Shown piece after piece: positions 1 through 5,881 of a stretch of DNA of 6,172 nucleotides. Position 1 is the stretch's first letter; each line of letters begins with the position of its first letter. The notes under the pieces are model-generated. The model made no database searches. It saw only the letters and a list, made by a program, of their open reading frames with translations, and was not told the origin of the DNA. Source of the stretch: Candidatus Bathyarchaeota archaeon (GTDB lineage: Archaea; Thermoproteota; Bathyarchaeia; 40CM-2-53-6); the NCBI GenBank assembly GCA_005882905.1, contig VBBG01000188.1, positions 1-6,172 on the forward strand, in the 5' to 3' direction. The translations under genes were made by a program, and so were the position numbers.

Positions 1-1
1 T

Positions 2-529
2 GAAGGAGTAGAGCCCTCAGAGACCTATGTTGCTACGCTCAAGATGGGGATCGCAAAGCGCGCAGTAGGCAGGACGGATGGTCTCCTCTTGAACTTCTGT
101 TCTCCACGGCATGCTAACGGCCTGATCGCAGCGGTCAAACCCCAGATGGTGTCTCCCATCGAATTCGCGTGCTATCTGAAAATCTTCTACTCTTCACAGA
201 GCGACGAGAACGCGCTGAGGCTTCTATTGCAGGAGTTTCTCAACTACGACTCCATGCCTCAGTACCACGAGATGTTCTTGCAAGACGGGACCGCCAAGGC
301 GATCTCGGAAATAAAGCAGAGCGACCATTGGAACAGTGGATCTGTCGAGGTGCCGAAAGAATTGATGGGAATCAGCCTGGCCAATCCCGGGAGCGAGGAA
401 CTGCATCAATACGTGCAATGTTTTCGAAAAGCGGGAGTCTCCCTCCCGGTGATCTATCCATACTTCCCAGCCGGCGAGAAGTCCGAGTTCAGATTCGAGA
501 CAGTGAAACGAATTCTAGATGTAGTGTGA
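2..529 (+). CDS. LLM-class (luciferase-like) F420/flavin-dependent oxidoreductase, C-terminal part (5' truncated)
   Basis: The reading frame is open from the left edge and ends at TGA 527-529, so about 175 C-terminal residues are present. Members of this family usually have about 300-330, so nearly half lies outside the window. A segment reading TDGLLLNFCSPRHA (nt 74-115) matches the 'ADGVLLNW-x-P-x-A' strand-helix of luciferase-like (beta/alpha)8 enzymes. Later stretches (PIEFACYLKIF, then NYDSMPQYHEMF) resemble the family's 'vaCYirv' strand and 'Y-x-x-x-P-x-Y-x-x-MF' helix. The protein ends in the typical 'aGvslPViyPyfP' strand and a final helix. Such enzymes carry out hydride transfer or oxygenation with F420H2 or FMN in the cytoplasm. 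The cofactor- and substrate-defining N-terminal half is missing, so neither the cofactor nor the reaction can be named. It lies 41 nt upstream of the VOC gene on the same strand and may be co-transcribed with it. The family call is good; the cofactor is inferred. Confidence 0.8.
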   Translation, partial: EGVEPSETYVATLKMGIAKRAVGRTDGLLLNFCSPRHANGLIAAVKPQMVSPIEFACYLKIFYSSQSDENALRLLLQEFLNYDSMPQYHEMFLQDGTAKAISEIKQSDHWNSGSVEVPKELMGISLANPGSEELHQYVQCFRKAGVSLPVIYPYFPAGEKSEFRFETVKRILDVV

Positions 530-570
530 CAAAGCAATTCTTAAGTCGAAGAGTAGTGCGTCGGAAACCC

Positions 571-1047
571 ATGCAATCTGTCACCGGCAAGGTTAGACCT
601 GTTCCTTTAGAGTATGCGTCTGTTACACCATATTTGATCGTGGACGGAGTACCAAGACTCATCGATTTCCTGAAGCACACATTCGACGCGGAAGAGAGAG
701 CGTTGATCAATGACAGAGAGGGTCACGTGGGTCATGCCGAGATCATGATTGGCGGTTCCATCGTTATGATGGCCGATTCGACCCGTCAGTACAGTCCCAT
801 ACCTAGCCAATTGTACGTCTACGTTGAGGACGTCGATCATACCTACAAGCGAGGCTTGGAAGCGGGGGGAGCCTCTGAACAGGTGCCGACAACCCAGTTT
901 TACGGCGATCGGACCGCGGCCGTCAAGGACCCTACGGGGAACATCTGGTGGATCGCCACCCGCATCGAAGATGTGCCTCCTCAAGAGATGGAGAGGCGAA
1001 TGAAGGAACGTTCGTCTACGGGCACCGGCTCGACCCCAGGCCAATAG
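571..1047 (+). CDS. VOC-family (glyoxalase/bleomycin-resistance fold, PhnB-like) protein
   Basis: A 158-residue cytoplasmic protein with the vicinal-oxygen-chelate fold, of the size usual for single-chain PhnB-like members. It opens with VTPYLIVDGVPRLIDFLKHT (residues 18-37), the family's first strand plus 'a-x-x-FY-x-x-aFgA' helix, but with F-L in place of the common F-Y. Next come GHVGHAEIMIGGSIVMMAD (51-69), a second repeat with YVYVEDVD and a helix, and the closing strand GDRTAAVKDPTGNIWWIATR, which is diagnostic of the PhnB/YciA-like branch ('D-P-x-G-x-x-W-x-I-A-T'). It ends with the branch's typical EDVPPQEMERRM tail. Candidate metal ligands or acid residues are His55 and Glu57, but these proteins are often of unknown substrate, so no reaction is assigned. 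I chose ATG 571 because the conserved fold begins just after it; an in-frame GTG at 556 would add five residues. No clear ribosome-binding site precedes the ATG, so a leaderless mRNA is possible. The frame remains open far upstream, but there it overlaps the preceding gene. Confidence 0.82.
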   Translation: MQSVTGKVRPVPLEYASVTPYLIVDGVPRLIDFLKHTFDAEERALINDREGHVGHAEIMIGGSIVMMADSTRQYSPIPSQLYVYVEDVDHTYKRGLEAGGASEQVPTTQFYGDRTAAVKDPTGNIWWIATRIEDVPPQEMERRMKERSSTGTGSTPGQ

Positions 1048-1118
1048 CCCGAACATCATGACTTTCACGTACAAGAACACTCAATTCTCTCGCATCTGTT
1101 TCAGAGACGCTCCAAATC

Positions 1119-1125
1119 AAATATA
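1119..1125 (+). promoter_or_regulatory. TATA-box-like element upstream of pheS
   Basis: AAATATA sits in a 127-nt gap and is the most A/T-rich heptamer near the synthetase cluster. In archaea, transcription starts about 25-27 nt downstream of the TATA centre, which places the start near 1148-1150, about 25 nt ahead of the pheS TTG codon. No strong BRE purine run precedes it. This is a positional prediction only. Confidence 0.4.
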
Positions 1126-1135
1126 GTTCGGAACC

Positions 1136-1166
1136 GGACTCCAGCGAAAACTGCCGTCTGGAGACC
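1136..1166 (+). promoter_or_regulatory. Inverted repeat / hairpin in the pheS leader covering a GGAG ribosome-binding motif
   Basis: CTCCAG (1139-1144) and CTGGAG (1158-1163) are perfect inverted repeats. Two more G-C pairs (1136-1137 with 1165-1166) can form beyond an A-A mismatch, and CG 1145-1146 can pair with CG 1155-1156. The 3' arm contains GGAG (1160-1163), the only ribosome-binding-like motif before the TTG start at 1175, with an 11-nt spacing that is rather long. As RNA, the fold would hide this motif. As DNA, the palindrome overlaps the start site predicted from the TATA-like element and could be an operator. If transcription really begins near 1148, the 5' arm is not in the RNA and only the DNA reading holds. 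Confidence 0.4.
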
Positions 1167-1174
1167 CGACGCGT

Positions 1175-2686
1175 TTGGTAGATGTAAGCCAGAGTCAAGC
1201 CCGAGTTCTGCAGGCTCTCATCGAATCCGAGGGAGCAAAGACCCCCGACGAACTCGCGACGCGGTCGGGTCTCGCCGACTCCGCCATTGCTCGCGCGGTA
1301 CTGACCCTCTCCCAGAACGGACTGGTAAGGGAGCGGGTCGAGAAGAAGACAGAACTCACGCTGACGAGTGAGGGAAAGTCGTTCCTCGAGGAAGGCCTCC
1401 CGGAGCGGAGAATTGTCTCGACTGTCGCCAAGAGCGGTGGACGGCTTGGGCTTGGAGAGGCTCTTAGTCGATCCGGGCTGGACGAGAAGTACGCGTCCAT
1501 AGTGACGGGCTGGATTAGCAGAAAGCACTGGGGAAGGATCGAGAAGGCCGACTCGGATCTGCAAGTCGTGGTCGATACAGAGCCCGCCAGTGACGAGGAT
1601 GAGCAGGTTCTGGCTCGCCTGAAGAGTGGAAGCGTCATTCTCGAGGAGCTACCGGCGAACTTGAGAGAATCTGCCCAGCGTCTTATCAAGAGAAACCTTC
1701 TAGAGGCTAGAATCAGGAACCTGCGAGAGATCGAGATTACACAAGACGGGAGAAATGCCGTAGCCGGGACCAGGGCGCGGCAAGAGGTGAGCCTGCTTAC
1801 CAGCGAGATGATCAGCTCTGGCGAGTGGGAGCGAGTCAGACTCCGAAGCTACAACGTGTCGTCTCCAGTTCCTCAAGTCTTTCCTGGTAAGTATCATCCC
1901 TACCTACGATTCTTGCGAATGGTGAAGAGGAAGCTTGTCGCCCTAGGGTTTAGGGAAGCCGTTGGACCACTTGTGGAGACGGCTTTCATCAACTGCGACT
2001 GTCTCTACATGCCACAGAATCATCCAGCACGAGAGATTCACGACCTCTACTACCTGAAAGACCCGTCAAGGGCGAGCCTCGAACAGTACAGCGATCTCGT
2101 GAAGCGGGTTGCGGAGACCCATGAGAACGGCTGGAAGACAGGCTCGACAGGCTGGCGGTACAAATTCTCTCTTGATGAATCGTCAAAGTTGATTCTTCGA
2201 AGCCACGGGACAGCGCTCAGCGTTCGGAGTATGATCTCGAAGGACCTTCAGATTCCGGGAAAATACTTCGCCATCGCACGATGCTTTCGTCCGGACATGC
2301 TTGACAAGACGCATCTCACAGAATTCAACCAGGCAGAGGGAATTGTTCTTGATCCCAGTCTGAACTTGCGGAACTTGCTTGGAATATTGGAGATGTTTGC
2401 CAGGGAGGTTGCGGGGGCGGATCGAGTTCGGTTCAAGCCTGACTATTTCCCGTTCACGGAGCCGAGTGTTGAGTTGCAGGCGTACCGGGAGGGTGTTGGC
2501 TGGATGGAGTTTGGTGGCAGTGGAATCTTCCGTCCCGAGGTGACGGAGCCGCTGGGAGTCAAGGTCCCTGTCCTAGCGTGGGGTCTCGGGATTGACCGGC
2601 TCTACATGATGCATCGTAAGATCCGGGATATTCGCCAGCTGTTCACTTCTGACCTGGAATGGATTCGGGACCAGACGGTGAACTAG
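1175..2686 (+). CDS. pheS: Phenylalanyl-tRNA synthetase alpha subunit (archaeal type)
   Basis: Catalytic subunit of cytoplasmic (alpha-beta)2 PheRS, which charges tRNA-Phe with phenylalanine using ATP. It has 503 residues, normal for archaeal PheS and much longer than the ~340 of bacteria. The N-terminal ~200 residues form winged-helix modules (QARVLQALIESEG, DELATRSGL, LVRER, then the hallmark GLPERR), which in the eukaryotic enzyme contact tRNA. The class II core follows. Motif 1 begins near His241 (HPYLRFLRMVKRKL...GP-L-VE), followed by the archaeal NHPAREIHD signature around His283. Motif 2 is FRPD (Arg372) with THLTEFNQAEG (379-389). GGSGIFRPEV lies at 447-456 and motif 3 is WGLGIDRL (469-476). 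An unusual point is RSHGT at 342-346, where relatives usually read RTHTT. The TTG start is chosen because no ATG or GTG occurs in the open frame above it, an in-frame TAG lies at 1124-1126, and the conserved first helix begins at once. It is the first gene of the synthetase cluster, and its stop is 1 nt before the proposed pheT start. Confidence 0.97.
   Translation: MVDVSQSQARVLQALIESEGAKTPDELATRSGLADSAIARAVLTLSQNGLVRERVEKKTELTLTSEGKSFLEEGLPERRIVSTVAKSGGRLGLGEALSRSGLDEKYASIVTGWISRKHWGRIEKADSDLQVVVDTEPASDEDEQVLARLKSGSVILEELPANLRESAQRLIKRNLLEARIRNLREIEITQDGRNAVAGTRARQEVSLLTSEMISSGEWERVRLRSYNVSSPVPQVFPGKYHPYLRFLRMVKRKLVALGFREAVGPLVETAFINCDCLYMPQNHPAREIHDLYYLKDPSRASLEQYSDLVKRVAETHENGWKTGSTGWRYKFSLDESSKLILRSHGTALSVRSMISKDLQIPGKYFAIARCFRPDMLDKTHLTEFNQAEGIVLDPSLNLRNLLGILEMFAREVAGADRVRFKPDYFPFTEPSVELQAYREGVGWMEFGGSGIFRPEVTEPLGVKVPVLAWGLGIDRLYMMHRKIRDIRQLFTSDLEWIRDQTVN
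2677..2681 (+). promoter_or_regulatory. Ribosome-binding site GGTGA for pheT, inside the pheS 3' end
   Basis: GGTGA matches part of the GGAGGTGATC complement of the archaeal 16S rRNA 3' end. It lies 6 nt before ACG 2688 and within the last pheS codons. No comparable motif lies at proper distance before the later GTG 2754 (only a weak GTAGGA). The site therefore favours initiation at or next to 2688, just where the conserved PheT N-terminus begins. Confidence 0.55.
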
Positions 2687-2687
2687 A

Positions 2688-4373
2688 ACGCCAAGCGTAC
2701 AATTCTCTCTAAACGACCTTGAGGGGTTACTGAGTAGGACGGTTCCTCGCGACGTGGAGGGTCTCAACGAGATTTTGGCGTTCGTCAAGGGTGACGTGGA
2801 ATCGCTCGAGGGGGACGCGGCCTCGATCGAGGTCAAGGACAGCAACCGTCCCGACATATGGTCGGTCGAGGGAATTGCCCGCGCGCTGCGATATCAGCTA
2901 GGAACTGGTCGAACTAGAGAGATCCGCGTTGCTGGCAAGTCAGGCCTCAAAATTGTCATCGAGAAGCGTGTGAAGCCTATTCGTCCCTTCATCTCGACCG
3001 CGATAGTCAGGGGTCTTCAGCCCTCGGAGGAGGCGTTGAAGGGCTGGATCTCTCTGCAGGAAAAGCTGGACCTGACGTATGGGAGGAAACGGAAGAGGGC
3101 GTCGATCGGCCTGTACCAGGCCGACATGATCGCGTCGCCTCTCTCATACTCGGTCGCCAAGCCTGACGAGGCCAGTTTTGCTCCATTGGGCTCTGAGACG
3201 AAGTTGAGTCTTCGGGAGATTGTGACAAATCATCCGAAAGGAACAGAGTATGGAGACATAATTTCCCGTTTTGAAGAGTGGCCGATACTGGTGGATGGAG
3301 AAGACAAGATTCTCTCCCTTCCACCGGTAGTCAACTCGAACGATCTTGGAAGAATTACACCAAGTACGAGAAACATACTTGTCGAGGTTACGGGGACAGA
3401 CACTGAGACTGTTCACAGCACGCTGAAGATCATGGTAGCCTGTCTCGCCGAGCGGGGAGGAAGAGTCTACAGTTGCGTGGAGACATATCCTTACGGCTCG
3501 CCGCGTAGAGTTGTGAGCCCGAATCTCAGCCCTACGCTGACGAGGCTGAGCCTGTCCCGGATCAACAGGCTACTCGGCACGTCTCTAGGCTCGAAGGATG
3601 CTGCGCGGTTTGCGGAGAAGGCTGGGTACAGGGTACAGCGGGTATCTGGCGACACTCTTCACCTAGAGATTCCATGCTATCGAATCGACATCATGCACCC
3701 CGTCGATGTCATTGAGGACATCGCGATCGCACTGGACCTCAACAAGCTGAAGCCGGAGTGGCCCAGGATCTGGACTGTCGGAGACCTCTCAGCAGAGACC
3801 ATTGAGACTGAGACGCTGGGAGAGATCATGGTCGGGCTTGGATTTCAGGAGGTCCTGACCTACGTTTTGACCTCGACGGAGGTGGTTTCGGCCAAGATGC
3901 AGATGGAGAGCGAGAAGGCGGTCGCTCTCTTGAACCCGAAGATGACGACTCACACTGTGATGAGAAACTGGGTTCTGCCGAGCCTTCTGGAGTTCTTGTC
4001 GCGGAATACGCATGTCGACTATCCGCAGAAGATCTTCGAGGTGGCAGCAAGCATCGAGCGAGGAGAGGATGCGTCACAACCAGTTAGGGGGGAGAGGAAG
4101 GTTGTGGCCGTGACTATTCACGCTGAGGCTGGGTTTACCGAGATTCGATCATCGCTTGATGCGCTGTTGCAGAACATGGGCCAGAGCTTCGAGGTCAAGA
4201 CGACAGAACATCCCAGCTTCTTGTCAGGAAGATGCGGCGTTATAGTTTCCGCTTGTCGAGATATTGGAATTGTCGGAGAGGTAAGCCCAAAGGTTCTCCG
4301 AGCTTGGGGGCTCAACCTTCCGGCAGCGGCCTTTGAAGTCAATGTTTACCAGAAAACTCCGTCAGGAGTCTAG
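2688..4373 (+). CDS. pheT: Phenylalanyl-tRNA synthetase beta subunit (archaeal type), proposed ACG start
   Basis: Non-catalytic but essential PheRS beta subunit: it completes the heterotetramer, binds tRNA-Phe and edits mischarged Tyr-tRNA. With the proposed start it has 561 residues, as usual for archaea (~550). The N-terminal domain reads PSVQFSLNDLEGLL, matching the family's 'MP-x-v-x-f-x-x-x-DLerLlG', with SNRPDIWSVEG (Asn53-Pro55 region) closing it. The B3/4 editing domain follows, with GLYQADMI, the PILVDGEDKILSLPPVVNS strand and NDLGRITPSTRN. Next is the B5 domain, with RLSLSRINRLLG and YRIDIMHPVDVIEDIAIAL. A catalytic-like domain without the class II motifs ends the protein. After the B5 DVIED helix the usual 'yGYn-x-I' is replaced by LDLNKL. 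The only standard start codon in frame is GTG 2754, which would delete 22 conserved residues, whereas ACG 2688 stands exactly where Met is expected and follows GGTGA. An ATG misread as ACG is the main alternative. The product is certain; the start is inferred. Confidence 0.95.
   Translation, partial: TPSVQFSLNDLEGLLSRTVPRDVEGLNEILAFVKGDVESLEGDAASIEVKDSNRPDIWSVEGIARALRYQLGTGRTREIRVAGKSGLKIVIEKRVKPIRPFISTAIVRGLQPSEEALKGWISLQEKLDLTYGRKRKRASIGLYQADMIASPLSYSVAKPDEASFAPLGSETKLSLREIVTNHPKGTEYGDIISRFEEWPILVDGEDKILSLPPVVNSNDLGRITPSTRNILVEVTGTDTETVHSTLKIMVACLAERGGRVYSCVETYPYGSPRRVVSPNLSPTLTRLSLSRINRLLGTSLGSKDAARFAEKAGYRVQRVSGDTLHLEIPCYRIDIMHPVDVIEDIAIALDLNKLKPEWPRIWTVGDLSAETIETETLGEIMVGLGFQEVLTYVLTSTEVVSAKMQMESEKAVALLNPKMTTHTVMRNWVLPSLLEFLSRNTHVDYPQKIFEVAASIERGEDASQPVRGERKVVAVTIHAEAGFTEIRSSLDALLQNMGQSFEVKTTEHPSFLSGRCGVIVSACRDIGIVGEVSPKVLRAWGLNLPAAAFEVNVYQKTPSGV
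4364..4368 (+). promoter_or_regulatory. Ribosome-binding site AGGAG for the small Cys-rich ORF
   Basis: AGGAG lies in the last codons of pheT, 9 nt before GTG 4378. It matches the core complement of the 16S rRNA 3' end and decides the start of the small ORF. The second purine run (AGAGGA, 4372-4377) abuts the GTG and is too close to act for it. Confidence 0.5.
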
Positions 4374-4377
4374 AGGA

Positions 4378-4539
4378 GTGCCGAGCAAACTAGTCCGTTG
4401 CGCTGATTGTGGTTGCTCACCCGAGGAATGCCGAGTAGCGGAATCGCCTAACGATTGTCCGAATTGTACGCTTGAGCCTTGTTGTTGCTGGACAGCAGCC
4501 GGAGATACGGGCGTATCAGGTACGGATGGAAATGGTTGA
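4378..4539 (+). CDS. Small Cys-rich, zinc-ribbon-like protein of unknown function between pheT and trpS
   Basis: I do not recognise this 53-residue protein. It starts at GTG 4 nt after the pheT stop, preceded by AGGAG, and its TGA (4537-4539) overlaps the trpS start region by 14 nt, so it is probably translated as part of the cluster. It has nine cysteines within 30 residues: C8, C11, C13, C18, C27, C30 and a C35-C36-C37 triplet followed by Trp38. The two C-x-x-C knuckles (CADC at 8-11 and CPNC at 27-30), 15 residues apart, resemble a zinc ribbon. The extra cysteines could bind a second metal, form an iron-sulphur site or be redox active. The tail (after residue 38) is Gly/Thr/Asp-rich and probably disordered. 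It has no signal peptide or membrane segment. An ATG at 4342 would extend it by 12 basic residues overlapping pheT. The cysteine density and gene spacing argue for a real gene; a chance ORF cannot be ruled out. Confidence 0.62.
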   Translation: MPSKLVRCADCGCSPEECRVAESPNDCPNCTLEPCCCWTAAGDTGVSGTDGNG

Positions 4540-5686
4540 GAAAAAGTTCGTAGTTACTCCGTGGGAAGTGTCGGGAATTGTCGATTATGAGCGTCTCATT
4601 CGCGAGTTCGGGACCCAGCCGATAAGTGGGGGTCTCGCTAAGCGTCTCGAATCGAGCCTAGGCGACACGGCGTATTTGGTCCGGCGCGAGATATTCTTCT
4701 CCCACCGCGACCTGAACCTGGTCTTGGACGATTATGAGAAGGGGAAGGGTTTCTTCCTCTATACTGGTCGAGGGCCGAGTGGGCCGATGCATATTGGCCA
4801 CATTCTCAGCTTCTACTTCACCAAGTGGCTCCAGGACAAGTTCCAGACGAGGGTCTACATTCAGATTACTGATGATGAGAAGTTTCTAGAGGAGAAGCGA
4901 GGCCTCTCCTATGAGGATACACAGAAGTGGGCCGCAGAGAATATTCTCGAGATTGCGGCTGTAGGCTTCGACCCTGACAAGACCTTCATTCTCCAGGACA
5001 CCGAGTTTGTGGGACACGCCTATCCGTTGATCTTGAAGATTGCCCGTCGGGTCAACTATAGTACGGCCAAGTCGGTCTTTGGCTTCACTGGCGAGACGAA
5101 TATCGGTTTCAGCTTCTATCCCGCCATCCAGATCCTGCCGAGCCTCTTCGAGAAGAAGAGATGTCTGATACCATCAGCGATTGATCAGGACCCGTACTGG
5201 AGGATACAGCGTGACATCGCTGAATCGCTCGGCTATCATAAGGCAGCAGCTATTCACAGCAAGTTCATGCCTCCATTGACTGGGATGCGGGACAAGATGA
5301 GCTCGTCCAAGCCTGAGACAGCCATCTATCTCAACGATGATGACAAGACCGTCCGGAACAAGATCTACCGCCACGCATTCTCAGGCGGACAATCGTCGAT
5401 AGAAGAGCATCGAAAATTGGGGGGTAATCCTGATGTTGATGTTCCGTTCCAGTGGCTGTACATGTTTTTCGATCCGGATGATAAGAGGATAGAGGAGATA
5501 CGGTCCGAGTACAAGAGCGGGCGAATGCTGACGGGTCAGATGAAAGACATTCTGGTAGAGAAGGTTACGGGATTCTTGCGGAACCATCGGGAACGGCGGG
5601 AGAAGGCACGGACACAGGTACACCTCTACAAGAAAGACGGCACTTTGGCGCGTGAAATGTGGAAGCACGACTTCAGCAAATCATAG
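4526..5686 (+). CDS. trpS: Tryptophanyl-tRNA synthetase (archaeal/eukaryotic type)
   Basis: Class I synthetase that charges tRNA-Trp with tryptophan in the cytoplasm. Its 386 residues are usual for archaea and longer than bacterial TrpRS (~330). After the N-terminal stretch with VTPWEVSG (about residues 10-17), characteristic of the archaeal form, the Rossmann fold carries TGRGPSGPMHIGH with the HIGH motif at 89-92. ITDDEKFL follows, then AIDQDPYWRIQRDIAE, AAAIHSKFMPPLTG and KMSSSK at 257-262, the class I KMSKS loop in its archaeal spelling. The C-terminal alpha-helical anticodon-binding part ends in MWKHDFS. All expected motifs are intact. ATG 4526 is chosen because the homologous N-terminus (family 'M-x-x-x-f-x-VTPWEV') starts here. 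ATG 4532 is almost as good, and a weak AGGT (4518-4521) lies 4 or 10 nt ahead. An upstream in-frame TTG at 4472 would add 18 unlike residues. It is the last gene of the cluster, overlaps the small Cys-rich ORF and faces a convergent gene. Confidence 0.97.
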   Translation: MEMVEKKFVVTPWEVSGIVDYERLIREFGTQPISGGLAKRLESSLGDTAYLVRREIFFSHRDLNLVLDDYEKGKGFFLYTGRGPSGPMHIGHILSFYFTKWLQDKFQTRVYIQITDDEKFLEEKRGLSYEDTQKWAAENILEIAAVGFDPDKTFILQDTEFVGHAYPLILKIARRVNYSTAKSVFGFTGETNIGFSFYPAIQILPSLFEKKRCLIPSAIDQDPYWRIQRDIAESLGYHKAAAIHSKFMPPLTGMRDKMSSSKPETAIYLNDDDKTVRNKIYRHAFSGGQSSIEEHRKLGGNPDVDVPFQWLYMFFDPDDKRIEEIRSEYKSGRMLTGQMKDILVEKVTGFLRNHRERREKARTQVHLYKKDGTLAREMWKHDFSKS

Positions 5687-5728
5687 TATTCCTGAGAGCA
5701 ACAAACGGTACCCGGTTCATTAGTGGAA

Positions 5729-5743
5729 CTTTTCTCCTCTCTC
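5729..5743 (+). terminator. Pyrimidine-rich transcription end after trpS
   Basis: A run of only C and T including TTTT begins 42 nt after the trpS stop, in the gap between convergent genes. Archaeal RNA polymerase can terminate at U-rich tracts without a hairpin. The tract is interrupted by cytosines, so the assignment is tentative. Confidence 0.4.
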
Positions 5744-5781
5744 GAACATCTTGACTATCTGACTAATCTTCGCCTTCCGCT

Positions 5782-5819
5782 TCTCATTGCTTGTTGTGGT
5801 CTCAAGTCTCAATGCTTGT
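5782..5819. repeat. Short imperfect direct repeat in the convergent intergenic gap
   Basis: TCTCATTGCTTGT (5782-5794) recurs as TCTCAATGCTTGT (5807-5819), 12 of 13 bases identical with a 25-nt period. A weaker relative, GTTTGTTGTGA (5825-5835), resembles GCTTGTTGTGG (5789-5799). There is no tRNA-like, C/D-box or coding structure here. It may be a leftover slippage duplication or a protein-binding pair. The rest of 5687-5857 shows no gene. Confidence 0.5.
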
Positions 5820-5840
5820 CGACGGTTTGTTGTGACGTCT

Positions 5841-5881
5841 AAAAGGAAAGAGGGGCGGGAAGCGGTTTTTGGTCCGCTTCT
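5841..5881 (-). terminator. Hairpin plus U-rich terminator-like end of the AHSA1-domain gene
   Basis: GAAGCGG (5859-5865) and CCGCTTC (5874-5880) form a perfect 7-bp stem with an 8-nt loop, plus a G-U pair at 5858/5881. Read on the minus strand, the stem begins inside the TAG stop codon of the AHSA1-domain gene and is followed by a pyrimidine-rich stretch containing TCTTTCCTTTT (complement of 5841-5852). This looks like an intrinsic terminator for that gene, or a 3'-end stabilising hairpin. Confidence 0.5.

Noticed and set aside
169..570. Long open extension upstream of the VOC gene in the same frame
   Set aside because: It overlaps the luciferase-like gene in another frame, its translation is Arg-rich without recognisable motifs, and the VOC fold is complete from ATG 571.
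607..1080. 157-residue minus-strand ORF opposite the VOC gene
   Set aside because: It lies entirely antisense to a well-supported VOC domain and shows no family motif; a frame shadow in moderately G+C-rich DNA.
1016..1689. Minus-strand ORFs of 182 and 164 residues opposite the pheS 5' end
   Set aside because: They mirror the winged-helix part of pheS, are Ser/Arg/Leu-rich and show no domain signature.
2754..2756. GTG as the pheT start
   Set aside because: It would remove 22 residues that match the conserved PheT N-terminus and has no good ribosome-binding motif; kept only as a fallback if ACG is not used.
4472..4525. TTG-started extension of trpS
   Set aside because: The added 18 residues do not resemble TrpRS N-termini and overlap the Cys-rich ORF; ATG 4526 fits the family start.
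5687..5840. Possible tRNA or C/D-box RNA in the convergent gap
   Set aside because: A GGTTC-like string near 5714 lacks the T-stem partner and any acceptor or anticodon arm, and no box C/box D pair was found.
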